Origin: an uncultured Dorea sp.
GTDB lineage: Bacteria; Bacillota_A; Clostridia; Lachnospirales; Lachnospiraceae
Assembly: GCA_910579015.1 (NCBI GenBank)
Contig: CAJTRO010000052.1
Coordinates: forward strand, 1 to 25,520
Length of the DNA stretch: 25,520 bases
Direction of reading: 5' to 3'
The notes under the pieces are model-generated. The model was not told the DNA's origin. It made no database searches and was given only the letters and a program-made list of their open reading frames with translations. The translations under genes were made by a program, and so were the position numbers. Positions 8,501-15,970 of the stretch are shown here, one piece after another (positions within the stretch are counted from its first letter, which is position 1; each line of letters begins with the position of its first letter).

Positions 8501-11500
8501 TGGATCTGGAATGTAAATGGTTCGTCACACCATCCTGTGCCATGGGTAATTCTCTTTGTCAGATACAACTCTCTCCATCTGTAATAATTTCTAATCACTG
8601 CACTGGCGCCCCTCACAGGAATCTTCCCTGTTACTGTATCTTCCCGGCAGATCCAGTCATCATCAGATGATTCATTGCTGACCTCTTTTACCTCATATTT
8701 TGTTCCGGTGTTACCTGGAAATACTGCAATAATGTCGCCTTTATGGATCTTAAATTCACCTTCCGAATCTGTCGTTCCCACACCGTTATTTCCCTTTGCG
8801 GTATCAATTCTCGGAATTCCGCCGTCTGTACGGGCTTCCTTTACATAATAGTATTCCTGCCCTGCCAGCGGTGTAAGTGTTCCCTCCTTCTCCGTCTGCA
8901 CCCTAAATGTAAATTCAGGATTCATTTCTTCAATATCTATCTCCTCCGGAACTCCTTCCAGCTTTTTCTCTACATAGAGAACCGGACGGTATGTGTTAGT
9001 TACAGTCACTGTACGCACATAGTCTGGCTCCTCGGCCGGCGTATCCTCTGTCTTTGATTTCCAGAAAATATTACTGCTCTCTTTTACTTCTATATTGGAT
9101 ACATCCGCAACCTTTTCGAATACCGCTTTCTCACCGGCCTTTAACTCTAACGTACCACTTCCGTCTGTGGCATACTGCCCTGCCTCCGGATCCTTGTTCC
9201 ATTCACCTTCTGCATTCTTCTTATAGAGCTTATATACCTGATAACTGAATGGTTTGGAATTCTTCTCGTCTCTCTTATCTGTCAGACGGAATTCAAAAGC
9301 TGTATCCTTTACAGAATCCGGTACGTCCGAGCCGAATTCTTTCATTACCTCCAGACTTGCGGCTTTCTTTCTGGTGACCTTGACTGAATCTCCATACTGG
9401 ATTCCATTATCAACACCACTGACCATCGTTGAATAATACGCCGGGCAGTTATAGGCATATCCCGAAGCATCTCTCTCGATTACCGGCGCCTGCATCTTTA
9501 TCCGGAAAGACACAGAACTCTCTGCCTCAAGAATAAAATCTTCTCCTTCCGCTGTCTTCCTTATATCTACTGCCACAGACTTGGCATCTTTTAAAGAGCC
9601 TCCGTACAAATTTCTGAACTCTTCTTCTGTATACCAAATTTGATTCCCATTACCGTCTCTTAGATTCTCTAGTTTTCCTTTATTATCATCCAATACACCT
9701 TTGTCCGGCATTAGAGCATTTCTATCAGCACTGTAATATACAACCGGTTCGGCTCCAAGCTTATTCAATCCGCTTGTCATAACCGACTGAAGAGTTCCTT
9801 TCCAGTCATCATTTTCAAAACCACTATTCGGATCTCTGAAATCGTCTTCTCTGTCAGACGCCGCATTCTCCAGATGGTCATATATAATAATATCTTTCAA
9901 CCGGCTGTTGCCCGTAGTCACCTTAATATCATAAGTATAGTAACCATGTTCCTCTACCACAGCGCTTGTGCGATAGGAAGAATACTTATCCTCATCTGCA
10001 CGTACCAGCTTTGTAATCGCCGAACTATAACTCTGAGCGATATCCTCGCTCTCATCATTCTCTGCATACAGGACATTTGGAAAATCGTCATTAGCTGTGT
10101 TACCGTCAATATTTGTTCCAAAATCCCCATACACTTCCTTATAATCCTCAGGAACAATCACACCATTATCTTTCGCAACTTCCTCATCCGTACCACGTAA
10201 TGGGTAATCAGGATCTCCATAATGCGGATCGCTTATATCCGGCATAAATGCGCTGATATTCGTTCCTTTCTCAATTAGTTTGGTATCCTCCCAGTCATAG
10301 TAGGCGCGGAAGCTTACGCCCCAGCCTTCGAGCCAGCTTTTGTTGCTGAATACAGCCGAATCTTCTCCTTTATATTGAATATGGAAGATTACCATCGTCC
10401 GGCTGGTCCCGTTATGATTATCTCTCGTCTCCCATGTGACCTCTACCTGACCACTATCCCATAATCCCGGCTGCTTCGTATAATTCCCTTTCCTGTCAAA
10501 ATCCGTAATCCGTCCTGCGCGTACCGGATATGACGGATCGAATGTCATCCCCTCCGGAAGAAGATCATAGAATACGACATTCTGTCTTCCCGGAGATGCC
10601 ACGCCCTGCCGTTTCAGTTCCGTTACTGCCTCTTCACTAAATATATCATATCCATCCTGTGCAGTCAGACTGTACACCACCTGTCCGTGTCTGTTGGTCA
10701 CGTCATTGGTAATACTGGTAACCGCCTTGGTAGACTTAGCATGTGCTTCAAGTCCCGTTACCTTCTTATAGGCATTGTCACGGTACATTGGGAAATTAGT
10801 CTTATCGCCTCCATCAACATCCTTTAATTCTTCATACAAAGCTTTTGTTGCCTCTAATAATCCTGGTTCGCTATAATTACCGGTTATATCTTCCATCTTC
10901 TTTACCGGAATCAATTCCCAGCCTGATCCGTCAGCTTTTTTATTCTGGGCTATTACTCCTGAAAGGTCTTCAAAGCTTATGGCAGATATCTCTCCTTCTT
11001 TATACCCCTCCATAATCTCCTGCATCGCCGGAGAATCTTTTCTGATTCGTACATTTACCTTAATCTCACAAGTTGTACGGTAATTGGTGGCAACGTGTTC
11101 TGCCTTTACCCGATATGGTTTTTTCGCGAGCTCCTCTGGTGTAAATGAATAACTCATGATACCTGAAGCATCCCATGGTATTTCTTCCACCAACTGCCAT
11201 TTATCTGGATTATCATCTCCAAACTGTGCATAAATCTTTAATCCCTGCTCGTTAGTATCGCCATTCTCCTCTGGCGTAGATATGATCGCGTCTTCCCAGA
11301 TATCATAGCCCTGTTCCTGCTGGGTAATGGATACCGCGGAATAATAGTAATCCTTTTTTCCCAGCATGATATACTCATCGCCGTTCACCACATACATGAA
11401 ATCATCAGCCGTGATAAGCTTATAGCTTGTGCCTGCTTTGTATTGACCTAATTTATCTCCCTCAGTGTAATGGGTAAGTCCATATCCTCTGAATTCACCC

Positions 11501-14184
11501 AGACTGGTAAACCCTATATTTCCATAGTCGTCCTGTACCTGCTTATAAACCTCCAGCCATCCTGTATAATCTTCCTTGTCGTCACTCTTTTTCTTAACTC
11601 CAATAGCATCATCCGGATAAGTCCAGTCAAATTCCTTGTAAACAAATTCTGAACCGGCCTTCTTTACTTCAGGCTGATCCTTGCCATCGCACGGAACCGC
11701 TGTTATCTCAATCTCATTTTCAATCTTTGTCTCACCCGGCGTTACCTTGTCTGTCGGATATGCCGTTACAACATAGAAACGACTTGACCAGGAAGTTTTC
11801 TCGTTCTTTGCTATAGCTATGTTGTCTGTAAGCGCTTTCTGGGAATCAATCTTAACATCGTACCCCTTCGCTTTATTATAATTATCCTTATATCCGACTA
11901 CCGTTCCGCTGGCCCCGGGCTTCTCCTCAATCTGAAGCTCCCATGGCTGACTGGCGGCTCCCTTCGTCGTGACTTCCCAGACTGCGTAATAATACTCGCC
12001 GTTCAGAATCTCCTTTCCATTCTCATCTTTCTTAAAGAATTCGTTCTCATTTTCCAGGCTGATATTTTCTATATAAGCCCTTACCTGAGAAGCAGTATAT
12101 AACTCAGGTGTATACTGTTTTCCTGATTCATGGTACTCTTTCTTGGTTACGTTGATCAGTTTTACGGAAGAATCCACCTTCCCTTTCAACGGGGTTGTAG
12201 ACCTCTTCGTTTTCTCAGTACCGTAATCCACATTGCCTTCACTATCTGTATCCCAGATTATGATTTCAGGATGAAGCTCCCAATCCTGTTCGTCTGTAAT
12301 CTTCATAATCTTCAAGTTCTTATAAAGAATCTGCCATGCAACATTACTTCCCGCCGGTATGGCTTTATAATTGAAGAATTCCAGATATTCCGTCCCGTTT
12401 TCATCCGTTATAATGCGGTAGTTAAAAGGCATGTTATTGCTCTCCACCGGATGTTCGGCGTCTCCTTCGCTGATCACCTGAGGTACGGCTATCTGATCCG
12501 GAACCACCGGCTTCTGATCTCTGTCATCGAATAATCTGCGTTCTATCCGGATCGATATTTCATTTGCCCTAAAGTTCTTGCTTGTATGGAACTCCATCTG
12601 ATATTTCAGATTATAGTCCGCGGTCTTCAATACATCATAGCGGTCATCCTGATTCACGTAATATGCATCGAAACTCCACCCGCTATTTGCTGTGCTGTCT
12701 TCCTCTATATCGGCTCTGTCGAAATCTTCTGCTGCCGAACCAGTCTCATTCTCCTCAAGGTTATCCAGTGCGGCCATAGTCGGGCACTCTACATAATCTG
12801 TGGTCTCTGTGCTTCCTTCCTGAGTTCCCGGATTCTCTATTGTATCTGTTGTTCCTTCCTGACTTCCCGAATCTCCTGCTGTCTCTGTGCTTCCTTCCTG
12901 AGTTCCTGGATTCTCTGTTGTATCTGTGCTTCCTTCCTGAGTTCCTGGATTCTCTGTGGTCTCTGTTGTTCCTTCCTGGGTTTCCGGATTCTCTGTGGTC
13001 TCTGTTGCTCCTTCCTGAGTTCCCGAATCTCCTGCGGTCTCTGTTGTCTCCTTCTGACCTGTGGCTTCATCCGTTAACGTCTCTGGTTCGCTTGTTTCTG
13101 ATTCATTCAGATTCTTATATGCGCTCTCAACTTCTGAAATTTTCAGATAAGCTGAAATGTATTTGAAACCAGTCTCATATTCATTCTCTTTTACTTCATT
13201 TTCTATATTACCTTCAATAACCTTTATCTTACCTTTTTCACTATCATAGGAAGAAACGATTCCCATCTGGAATGCTGTCTCTTCATCTTCTTTCTGAAAG
13301 AAGATCAGATCTCCTGCCTTCGGCTCATATCCTTCCGGTGAGGTAATAAAACTCTGGTTCGTCTCATTTGCCTGAATGAACTTGTCGTACCACTTAGCTG
13401 TATCCCTCTCGCCCGGGAAAAGACCAGAAGCCTGTATCCCCGCATAGTACATACAGAAGTTTACAAACATTGCGTCCCAGTCTGCATATATGTCAGCTTC
13501 TGCCATACCGGCGTTGACTGCAAACTGGCCGTATCGCGTATACCCCTTATGACTTCCTTCTTCCGCAACCGTGTAATTATTCGTGCTCTCTTTATAACCA
13601 ATCTGTGACAGCGCGGCTGTTACAAGATCTTCTCCCCAGACATCCTTCCACTCGATATCCCTGTACTGTGCATCCCATGCTGAGGAATCTTCTACGTCGG
13701 CAGTTGTATCAATGTAACAGGAATCCCCGTGAATATGTTCTTCCATTCCACAGGCAAGCTGTGTCTCATTACAGGCATCTGTATGTGTGTGTCCTGCATA
13801 CTCTTCCTGCCCGCATACCAAGATCTCCTCATATACATAACACTCTTCGTTGTGTATATGCCCTTCGGATTCTTCTGTCCCTTCTGCCTCTTCCATCCCG
13901 CAGGCCAATTGAGATTCTGTCTGATAGCAGTTCTCCGTATGCTGATGCCCTTCGCTCTCCTCGATTCCGCATACCAGAGCATCCACATAACATGCGTCGT
14001 TGTGTGTATGCTCTTCTATTCCACACTTCGGATCTCCTGTCATAGCAACACCATACTGGACCAGAGCGCCGATCACGCTGCCTGCCACCATGACAACCAG
14101 AAGTGTGACAGCGACACTTATTCTTCTTCGCTTTCTTCTCTTACTCCTTAACTCTCCCAAATATTCTCTCAAAAGTTCCTGCAT
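5563..14184 (-). CDS. Giant multidomain surface protein/putative pilus adhesin, 2873 aa, no LPXTG
   Basis: Very large extracellular protein. Order: basic cytoplasmic tail (1-21), one membrane helix or uncleaved signal (about 22-42, possible cut after G-V-A), five CG-x-EE...H-x-H-x3-C units (54-156), a CHAP-like amidase domain (about 169-350) with Cys244 but Gln306 where the catalytic His is expected, a Thr/Glu/Pro-rich linker of 13-residue repeats (381-463), a long region with isopeptide-type domains (about 480-1600), about seven Cna-B/DUF7601-like domains (about 1600-2650) with an Asp-Gly-rich loop, and three InlB B-repeat-like units (about 2653-2873, ending TATWTKK-N). There is no sorting signal, so attachment must be through the N-terminal helix, by release, or by an unknown route. 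AGGAAGG precedes ATG 14184. Adhesion or tip role is inferred from context. Confidence 0.9.
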   Translation of the reverse strand: MQELLREYLGELRSKRRKRRRISVAVTLLVVMVAGSVIGALVQYGVAMTGDPKCGIEEHTHNDACYVDALVCGIEESEGHQHTENCYQTESQLACGMEEAEGTEESEGHIHNEECYVYEEILVCGQEEYAGHTHTDACNETQLACGMEEHIHGDSCYIDTTADVEDSSAWDAQYRDIEWKDVWGEDLVTAALSQIGYKESTNNYTVAEEGSHKGYTRYGQFAVNAGMAEADIYADWDAMFVNFCMYYAGIQASGLFPGERDTAKWYDKFIQANETNQSFITSPEGYEPKAGDLIFFQKEDEETAFQMGIVSSYDSEKGKIKVIEGNIENEVKENEYETGFKYISAYLKISEVESAYKNLNESETSEPETLTDEATGQKETTETAGDSGTQEGATETTENPETQEGTTETTENPGTQEGSTDTTENPGTQEGSTETAGDSGSQEGTTDTIENPGTQEGSTETTDYVECPTMAALDNLEENETGSAAEDFDRADIEEDSTANSGWSFDAYYVNQDDRYDVLKTADYNLKYQMEFHTSKNFRANEISIRIERRLFDDRDQKPVVPDQIAVPQVISEGDAEHPVESNNMPFNYRIITDENGTEYLEFFNYKAIPAGSNVAWQILYKNLKIMKITDEQDWELHPEIIIWDTDSEGNVDYGTEKTKRSTTPLKGKVDSSVKLINVTKKEYHESGKQYTPELYTASQVRAYIENISLENENEFFKKDENGKEILNGEYYYAVWEVTTKGAASQPWELQIEEKPGASGTVVGYKDNYNKAKGYDVKIDSQKALTDNIAIAKNEKTSWSSRFYVVTAYPTDKVTPGETKIENEIEITAVPCDGKDQPEVKKAGSEFVYKEFDWTYPDDAIGVKKKSDDKEDYTGWLEVYKQVQDDYGNIGFTSLGEFRGYGLTHYTEGDKLGQYKAGTSYKLITADDFMYVVNGDEYIMLGKKDYYYSAVSITQQEQGYDIWEDAIISTPEENGDTNEQGLKIYAQFGDDNPDKWQLVEEIPWDASGIMSYSFTPEELAKKPYRVKAEHVATNYRTTCEIKVNVRIRKDSPAMQEIMEGYKEGEISAISFEDLSGVIAQNKKADGSGWELIPVKKMEDITGNYSEPGLLEATKALYEELKDVDGGDKTNFPMYRDNAYKKVTGLEAHAKSTKAVTSITNDVTNRHGQVVYSLTAQDGYDIFSEEAVTELKRQGVASPGRQNVVFYDLLPEGMTFDPSYPVRAGRITDFDRKGNYTKQPGLWDSGQVEVTWETRDNHNGTSRTMVIFHIQYKGEDSAVFSNKSWLEGWGVSFRAYYDWEDTKLIEKGTNISAFMPDISDPHYGDPDYPLRGTDEEVAKDNGVIVPEDYKEVYGDFGTNIDGNTANDDFPNVLYAENDESEDIAQSYSSAITKLVRADEDKYSSYRTSAVVEEHGYYTYDIKVTTGNSRLKDIIIYDHLENAASDREDDFRDPNSGFENDDWKGTLQSVMTSGLNKLGAEPVVYYSADRNALMPDKGVLDDNKGKLENLRDGNGNQIWYTEEEFRNLYGGSLKDAKSVAVDIRKTAEGEDFILEAESSVSFRIKMQAPVIERDASGYAYNCPAYYSTMVSGVDNGIQYGDSVKVTRKKAASLEVMKEFGSDVPDSVKDTAFEFRLTDKRDEKNSKPFSYQVYKLYKKNAEGEWNKDPEAGQYATDGSGTLELKAGEKAVFEKVADVSNIEVKESSNIFWKSKTEDTPAEEPDYVRTVTVTNTYRPVLYVEKKLEGVPEEIDIEEMNPEFTFRVQTEKEGTLTPLAGQEYYYVKEARTDGGIPRIDTAKGNNGVGTTDSEGEFKIHKGDIIAVFPGNTGTKYEVKEVSNESSDDDWICREDTVTGKIPVRGASAVIRNYYRWRELYLTKRITHGTGWCDEPFTFQIQKVEKENGNEKVRLLTQEEIDRLELVMGIMLDGEFQEESGGMNDGDMNDGDRDDGDMDVGEMMRMRRGLGVTESTDKISVDMKGEFTCYCADKTIRIRGLEAGETYRITEIVSEGSMYLPEQGTVDVSMSLYGDKKEVTITNDYQMRPLMISKKVVSSSGEVEDDAEFTMQIFVNGEPLKGHPYMIQESDVSGGSTMLPGGSLLSQGDRQDILLAEDGTSLLRQMKGIIGRPEEGGEFPEIPIPKTDEEGKIKLKNGQTAILIDAGKLGDEFRVVEEKTDGYRQIAPTGDGEGTFAGDAAEVVFVNAREDEGRNLYISKIYEAQNMLYGDIAGEYVEELKEANKEATDTDERGSVEVTLTIDGEIYTGPKGDNKNVTVVNQLTGRFYEKQWNGETFTLDPWSIVIIPIEDEGEIAYTLSESKDDQHQIIEYQGSWLEISQKEPKNDRPAEGTITENPIATITNEVKSVGESSLVTKQMTEDSSEVPEGAELVWRVEVFNGVTWQPAENIPYITLEGDWSKDTLAEDSAIPTCDRILKTGPDGRIVLTKNWSEDGTKRWPAVYFAETYVGVNKYDSPDKDDYRVVEVMEESDEAWGMLKEYTTSKKGFGNNHDDGLDLTGFSAGGFMNSNENAPIEIAKEMDEDSDDTFTMILKKVLSLSSNVDYGNIREEDIIASEGRAGISYTVYDTATGEAIAERETGKNGEIQLKAGQFVRLNLSNTLWTVSEEIGHTYKLKSLTPESETKLKKLNDNLMLINCEPTYTVTYRNGFDENEILEEFTGLRKGSPTPELDDKLERPGYKFTGWSPKWQERVTESVTYTAQWKKTYTIIYQDGIGGSAFAQETHGKIAEGEKTPQYSDGKTPTRKGYIFDGWNPEWDSTVKGDKANKDGEIIYKAQWKAKKLYTVKYTDGVDGEIVFGDQVTENCVEGDPTPPYEDGTNPIRKEYDFLGWTPTWNKTVNGEDANESGEIVYTATWTKKN
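8321..8380 (-). repeat. Four 15-bp tandem repeats in the giant gene
   Basis: Units at 8321-8335, 8336-8350, 8351-8365 and 8366-8380 share the core TCTCCGTCGTTCATA on the plus strand; the last two are identical. They encode five-residue repeats of the type M-N-D-G-D in a Cna-B-like domain. Copy number could vary by slippage without breaking the frame. Confidence 0.85.
12796..13044 (-). repeat. 39-bp tandem repeats encoding a 13-residue Thr/Glu/Pro linker
   Basis: Six full 39-bp units (12811-13044) and one partial unit encode variants of TETTENPGTQEGS at residues 381-463 of the giant protein. Two unit types alternate (TETTENP... and TETAGDS...), showing past duplication. The position, just after the CHAP-like domain and before the folded stalk, fits a flexible spacer spanning the cell wall. 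Units stay in frame, so length variation would be tolerated. Confidence 0.9.
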
Positions 14185-14200
14185 CTTCTCACCTTCCTAG

Positions 14201-14797
14201 TTAGTGCATAATTCCCATGCGCGGCAGCGGCCACGCCCTGACTACTACTTTTCCTACAATCTGATCTTTCTCTACACATCCGATTGATTTTATACGACTG
14301 TCTATGGAGATTGCTCTGTTATCTCCTAATACAAAAATCATTCCTTCCGGCACCTGGTAGGGAAATTCCAATTCACATCTTCCCAGATCTTTCTTATCCA
14401 GATACGGTTCGTCAATCTTCCCGCCATTAACAAATACATTTCCTTCCTTATCTATCTCTATCTCATCTCCTGCGCTTCCTACAGCGCGTTTCAGAAGTAT
14501 TCTTCCTCCATAATAGAATCCAACGATGTCTCCTGTCTCGATATCTTTTGTCTGGCGAAGAAACACAATTTCCTCATTCTCCAGCGTTGGTTTCATACTG
14601 TCTCCGTTGATCCTTATCAATACGAAGAGCCTGGTCGCCATCAGCGCCGTTATTGCCGCCGCCACAACAAGTACCCCTGCGATACTTAAGAGCGTCCTTC
14701 TGAAACTATATCTGGATTCTTCTCTTGCGAGTTCCTCCCGCAGACTTTCAATCGACGGAATCTCTATCTTAAGATCCTCGTTATCCATAGATATCAC
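14201..14797 (-). CDS. Type I signal peptidase (S26 family), 198 aa
   Basis: Membrane serine protease that removes signal peptides from exported proteins. A transmembrane helix spans about residues 36-58. Catalytic Ser67 lies in INGDSMKPTL and catalytic Lys103 in LLKRAVGSAGD; the C-terminal box VLGDNRAISIDSR (about 156-168) is intact, so the enzyme looks active. That differs from the SipA-like chaperones of some streptococcal pilus islands, which have lost the catalytic dyad. The first codon is GTG at 14797, 6 bases after AGGCGG; ATG at 14788 (195 aa) is an alternative and overlaps the upstream stop as ATGGATAA. The gene overlaps the coiled-coil gene upstream and is 16 bases from the giant gene, so a dedicated role in processing the pilus proteins is likely but inferred. 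Confidence 0.93.
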   Translation of the reverse strand: MISMDNEDLKIEIPSIESLREELAREESRYSFRRTLLSIAGVLVVAAAITALMATRLFVLIRINGDSMKPTLENEEIVFLRQTKDIETGDIVGFYYGGRILLKRAVGSAGDEIEIDKEGNVFVNGGKIDEPYLDKKDLGRCELEFPYQVPEGMIFVLGDNRAISIDSRIKSIGCVEKDQIVGKVVVRAWPLPRMGIMH

Positions 14798-15272
14798 CGG
14801 ATACCGCCTGGCCTAAACTCATCGGTACTACCTGTCTGGTCCTTGGCGGATTCGTCTTCTTTCGACTCCCAGCTATCCTTCCCGGTTCGAAAGGGATCCT
14901 GTTTTCTCTCTCACTCAATTCACGGACGTTCATCAGATACTGCTCCGCCGCCTTCTGGGCCGCCTCGAATACTCCGTTGATCCTGATCGCCGCCTCTGCG
15001 ATAGATCCCGCTTCATTGAGTTCGATTGCCCTTGATCTCTTCATTTCCTCAATCTGCTCTTTCAGCTCTGCAATCTTTTCGTCCTTCTGGTTCAGACGAG
15101 CATCCTTCAGATCCAGCTTCTTCTTAAGGCGCTCGTAACTCTCTGCCATCACCTCATATTGCTCTCTGATATCGTCTGACTCCTGCTTAAGTCTTTCTGT
15201 CTCTTCACACTGTACAAGAAGCATCTTAAGAAGCTCCCTGCGGTTCAATTTCTTCAATTCTCTGTCTGCCAT
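14781..15272 (-). CDS. Coiled-coil protein of unknown function, 163 aa
   Basis: I do not recognise the family. Residues about 15-85 form a highly charged heptad-rich coiled coil (many Glu, Lys, Leu; no Pro). Residues about 90-120 are Ala/Glu-rich helix, and the tail from about 125 is basic and proline-containing (EPGRIAGSRKKTNPPRTR). There is no signal peptide or membrane helix, so it should be cytoplasmic. It lies between the HSS-family protein and the signal peptidase, overlapping the latter, so the three are likely made together. A scaffold or regulatory partner in pilus export is conceivable; nothing in the sequence shows it. AGAGGT precedes ATG 15272. Confidence 0.8.
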   Translation of the reverse strand: MADRELKKLNRRELLKMLLVQCEETERLKQESDDIREQYEVMAESYERLKKKLDLKDARLNQKDEKIAELKEQIEEMKRSRAIELNEAGSIAEAAIRINGVFEAAQKAAEQYLMNVRELSERENRIPFEPGRIAGSRKKTNPPRTRQVVPMSLGQAVSGDIYG

Positions 15273-15284
15273 TGTAACCTCTCT

Positions 15285-15764
15285 TTATCCTTCTTCCTGC
15301 CTCCTGTTACCGGTCCGCTCGGCTTCGTCGAGCGTCCCATCTATGATCTTGATCAATTCCAATGCTGACCGGAAGTATACTGTTCTGTCATCCTCTATAT
15401 ATGTGACGCGCCCCTGCCAGCTTGAATGCTGACGGTGCTGTACACGAATGACAAAAGTTCCCATGTCACCATGCTGCTTCAACAGATCTTCGTCTTTCAT
15501 CACTCTTGCCATCCCTTCTTTCTTCCGATAATTATGGGTGTGACCATGAATATCCCTGTCACCGGTCCCCTTGTGCGGGAACCCCAATGCATTGAAGAAA
15601 TCTTCTGCTATCCGTATGATTTCTTCATATCCGCGGAAGGGAATCCCTTCTTCGCTGTATCCGTGATACAGATAACCTTCGATCGTTCCACTGCCGCTTT
15701 GGCCGACACATAGTACCATCCCATTTGGTGTCCCAATATAACGTCCAGCCCCCGTATTCGCCAT
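15285..15764 (-). CDS. Small pilus-locus protein, HSSxQG/FRSALEL family (copy A), 159 aa
   Basis: No named family recognised. The protein is soluble, with no signal peptide. It is paralogous to the product of 18606-19064: both carry R-x-HSS-x-QG (here RQHSSWQG, about residue 112) followed 13-15 residues later by FRSALEL (about 131), and an earlier F-P element (ALGFPHKG here, SIHFPRREG there). Copy A adds a His-rich insert (DIHGHTHNYRKK). It is the first gene of the pilus structural operon, while copy B is the first gene of the regulator operon. This placement suggests a regulatory or sensing role linking the two operons, which is inference. The start at 15764 has AAAGGA about 10 bases upstream. 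Overlapping frames at 15608-15834 are not credible genes. Confidence 0.8.
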   Translation of the reverse strand: MANTGAGRYIGTPNGMVLCVGQSGSGTIEGYLYHGYSEEGIPFRGYEEIIRIAEDFFNALGFPHKGTGDRDIHGHTHNYRKKEGMARVMKDEDLLKQHGDMGTFVIRVQHRQHSSWQGRVTYIEDDRTVYFRSALELIKIIDGTLDEAERTGNRRQEEG

Positions 15765-15804
15765 CTATATCCAGTCCTTTCCGCTTCCTTTCGCATTTTA
15801 CAGT

Positions 15805-15842
15805 CTTATAATAGCAATCCGGCACTATCCCCATGACTATCC
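15805..15842 (-). promoter_or_regulatory. Candidate activator-dependent promoter of the pilus operon with direct heptamer repeat
   Basis: Reading on the minus strand, GGATAGT occurs twice (15836-15842 and 15824-15830), 12 bases apart, and a -10-like TATTAT (15808-15813, or TATAAG at 15805-15810) follows 10 bases after the second copy. No TTGACA-like -35 is present at the right distance. SARP regulators bind direct heptamers placed just ahead of the -10, so this layout suits the SARP gene upstream, although the usual period is 11 rather than 12. Predicted mRNA start is near 15800. Confidence 0.4.
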
Positions 15843-15848
15843 TTTTTA

Positions 15849-15871
15849 TATAAAAATGCGTAATTTTTATA
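15849..15871. promoter_or_regulatory. AT-rich inverted repeat upstream of the pilus promoter
   Basis: TATAAAAAT (15849-15857) is repeated in inverse as ATTTTTATA (15863-15871) around GCGTA. The perfect 9-bp arms lie just upstream of the candidate pilus promoter and between it and the XRE gene terminator. It could be an operator (for example for the adjacent XRE protein) or an UP-like element. Confidence 0.4.
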
Positions 15872-15907
15872 TTTTTGGTTAGAAAGAAGATAAGAAAATA
15901 TTAAAAA

Positions 15908-15938
15908 GGCCGGGAATCTTTTTATTAGATTCCTGGCC
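15908..15938 (-). terminator. Rho-independent terminator after the XRE gene
   Basis: A 12-bp stem (15908-15919 with 15927-15938, one G-U pair) with a 7-base loop is flanked by A5 on the left and T4 on the right, so it can stop transcription from either side. On the minus strand it ends the accessory kinase/XRE unit and insulates the pilus promoter from read-through. Confidence 0.9.
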
Positions 15939-15970
15939 TTTTCATAGACACGCTATTATTAACTTAATAA

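Noticed and set aside
12796..13044. CRISPR array
   Set aside because: The 39-bp units are contiguous coding repeats without unique spacers.
12130..14200. Several plus-strand open frames opposite the giant gene, up to about 160 codons
   Set aside because: They lie antisense to a long, clearly coding minus-strand gene, lack ribosome binding sites and recognisable motifs, and their repetitive Leu/Cys/Ser composition mirrors the repeats of the real gene.
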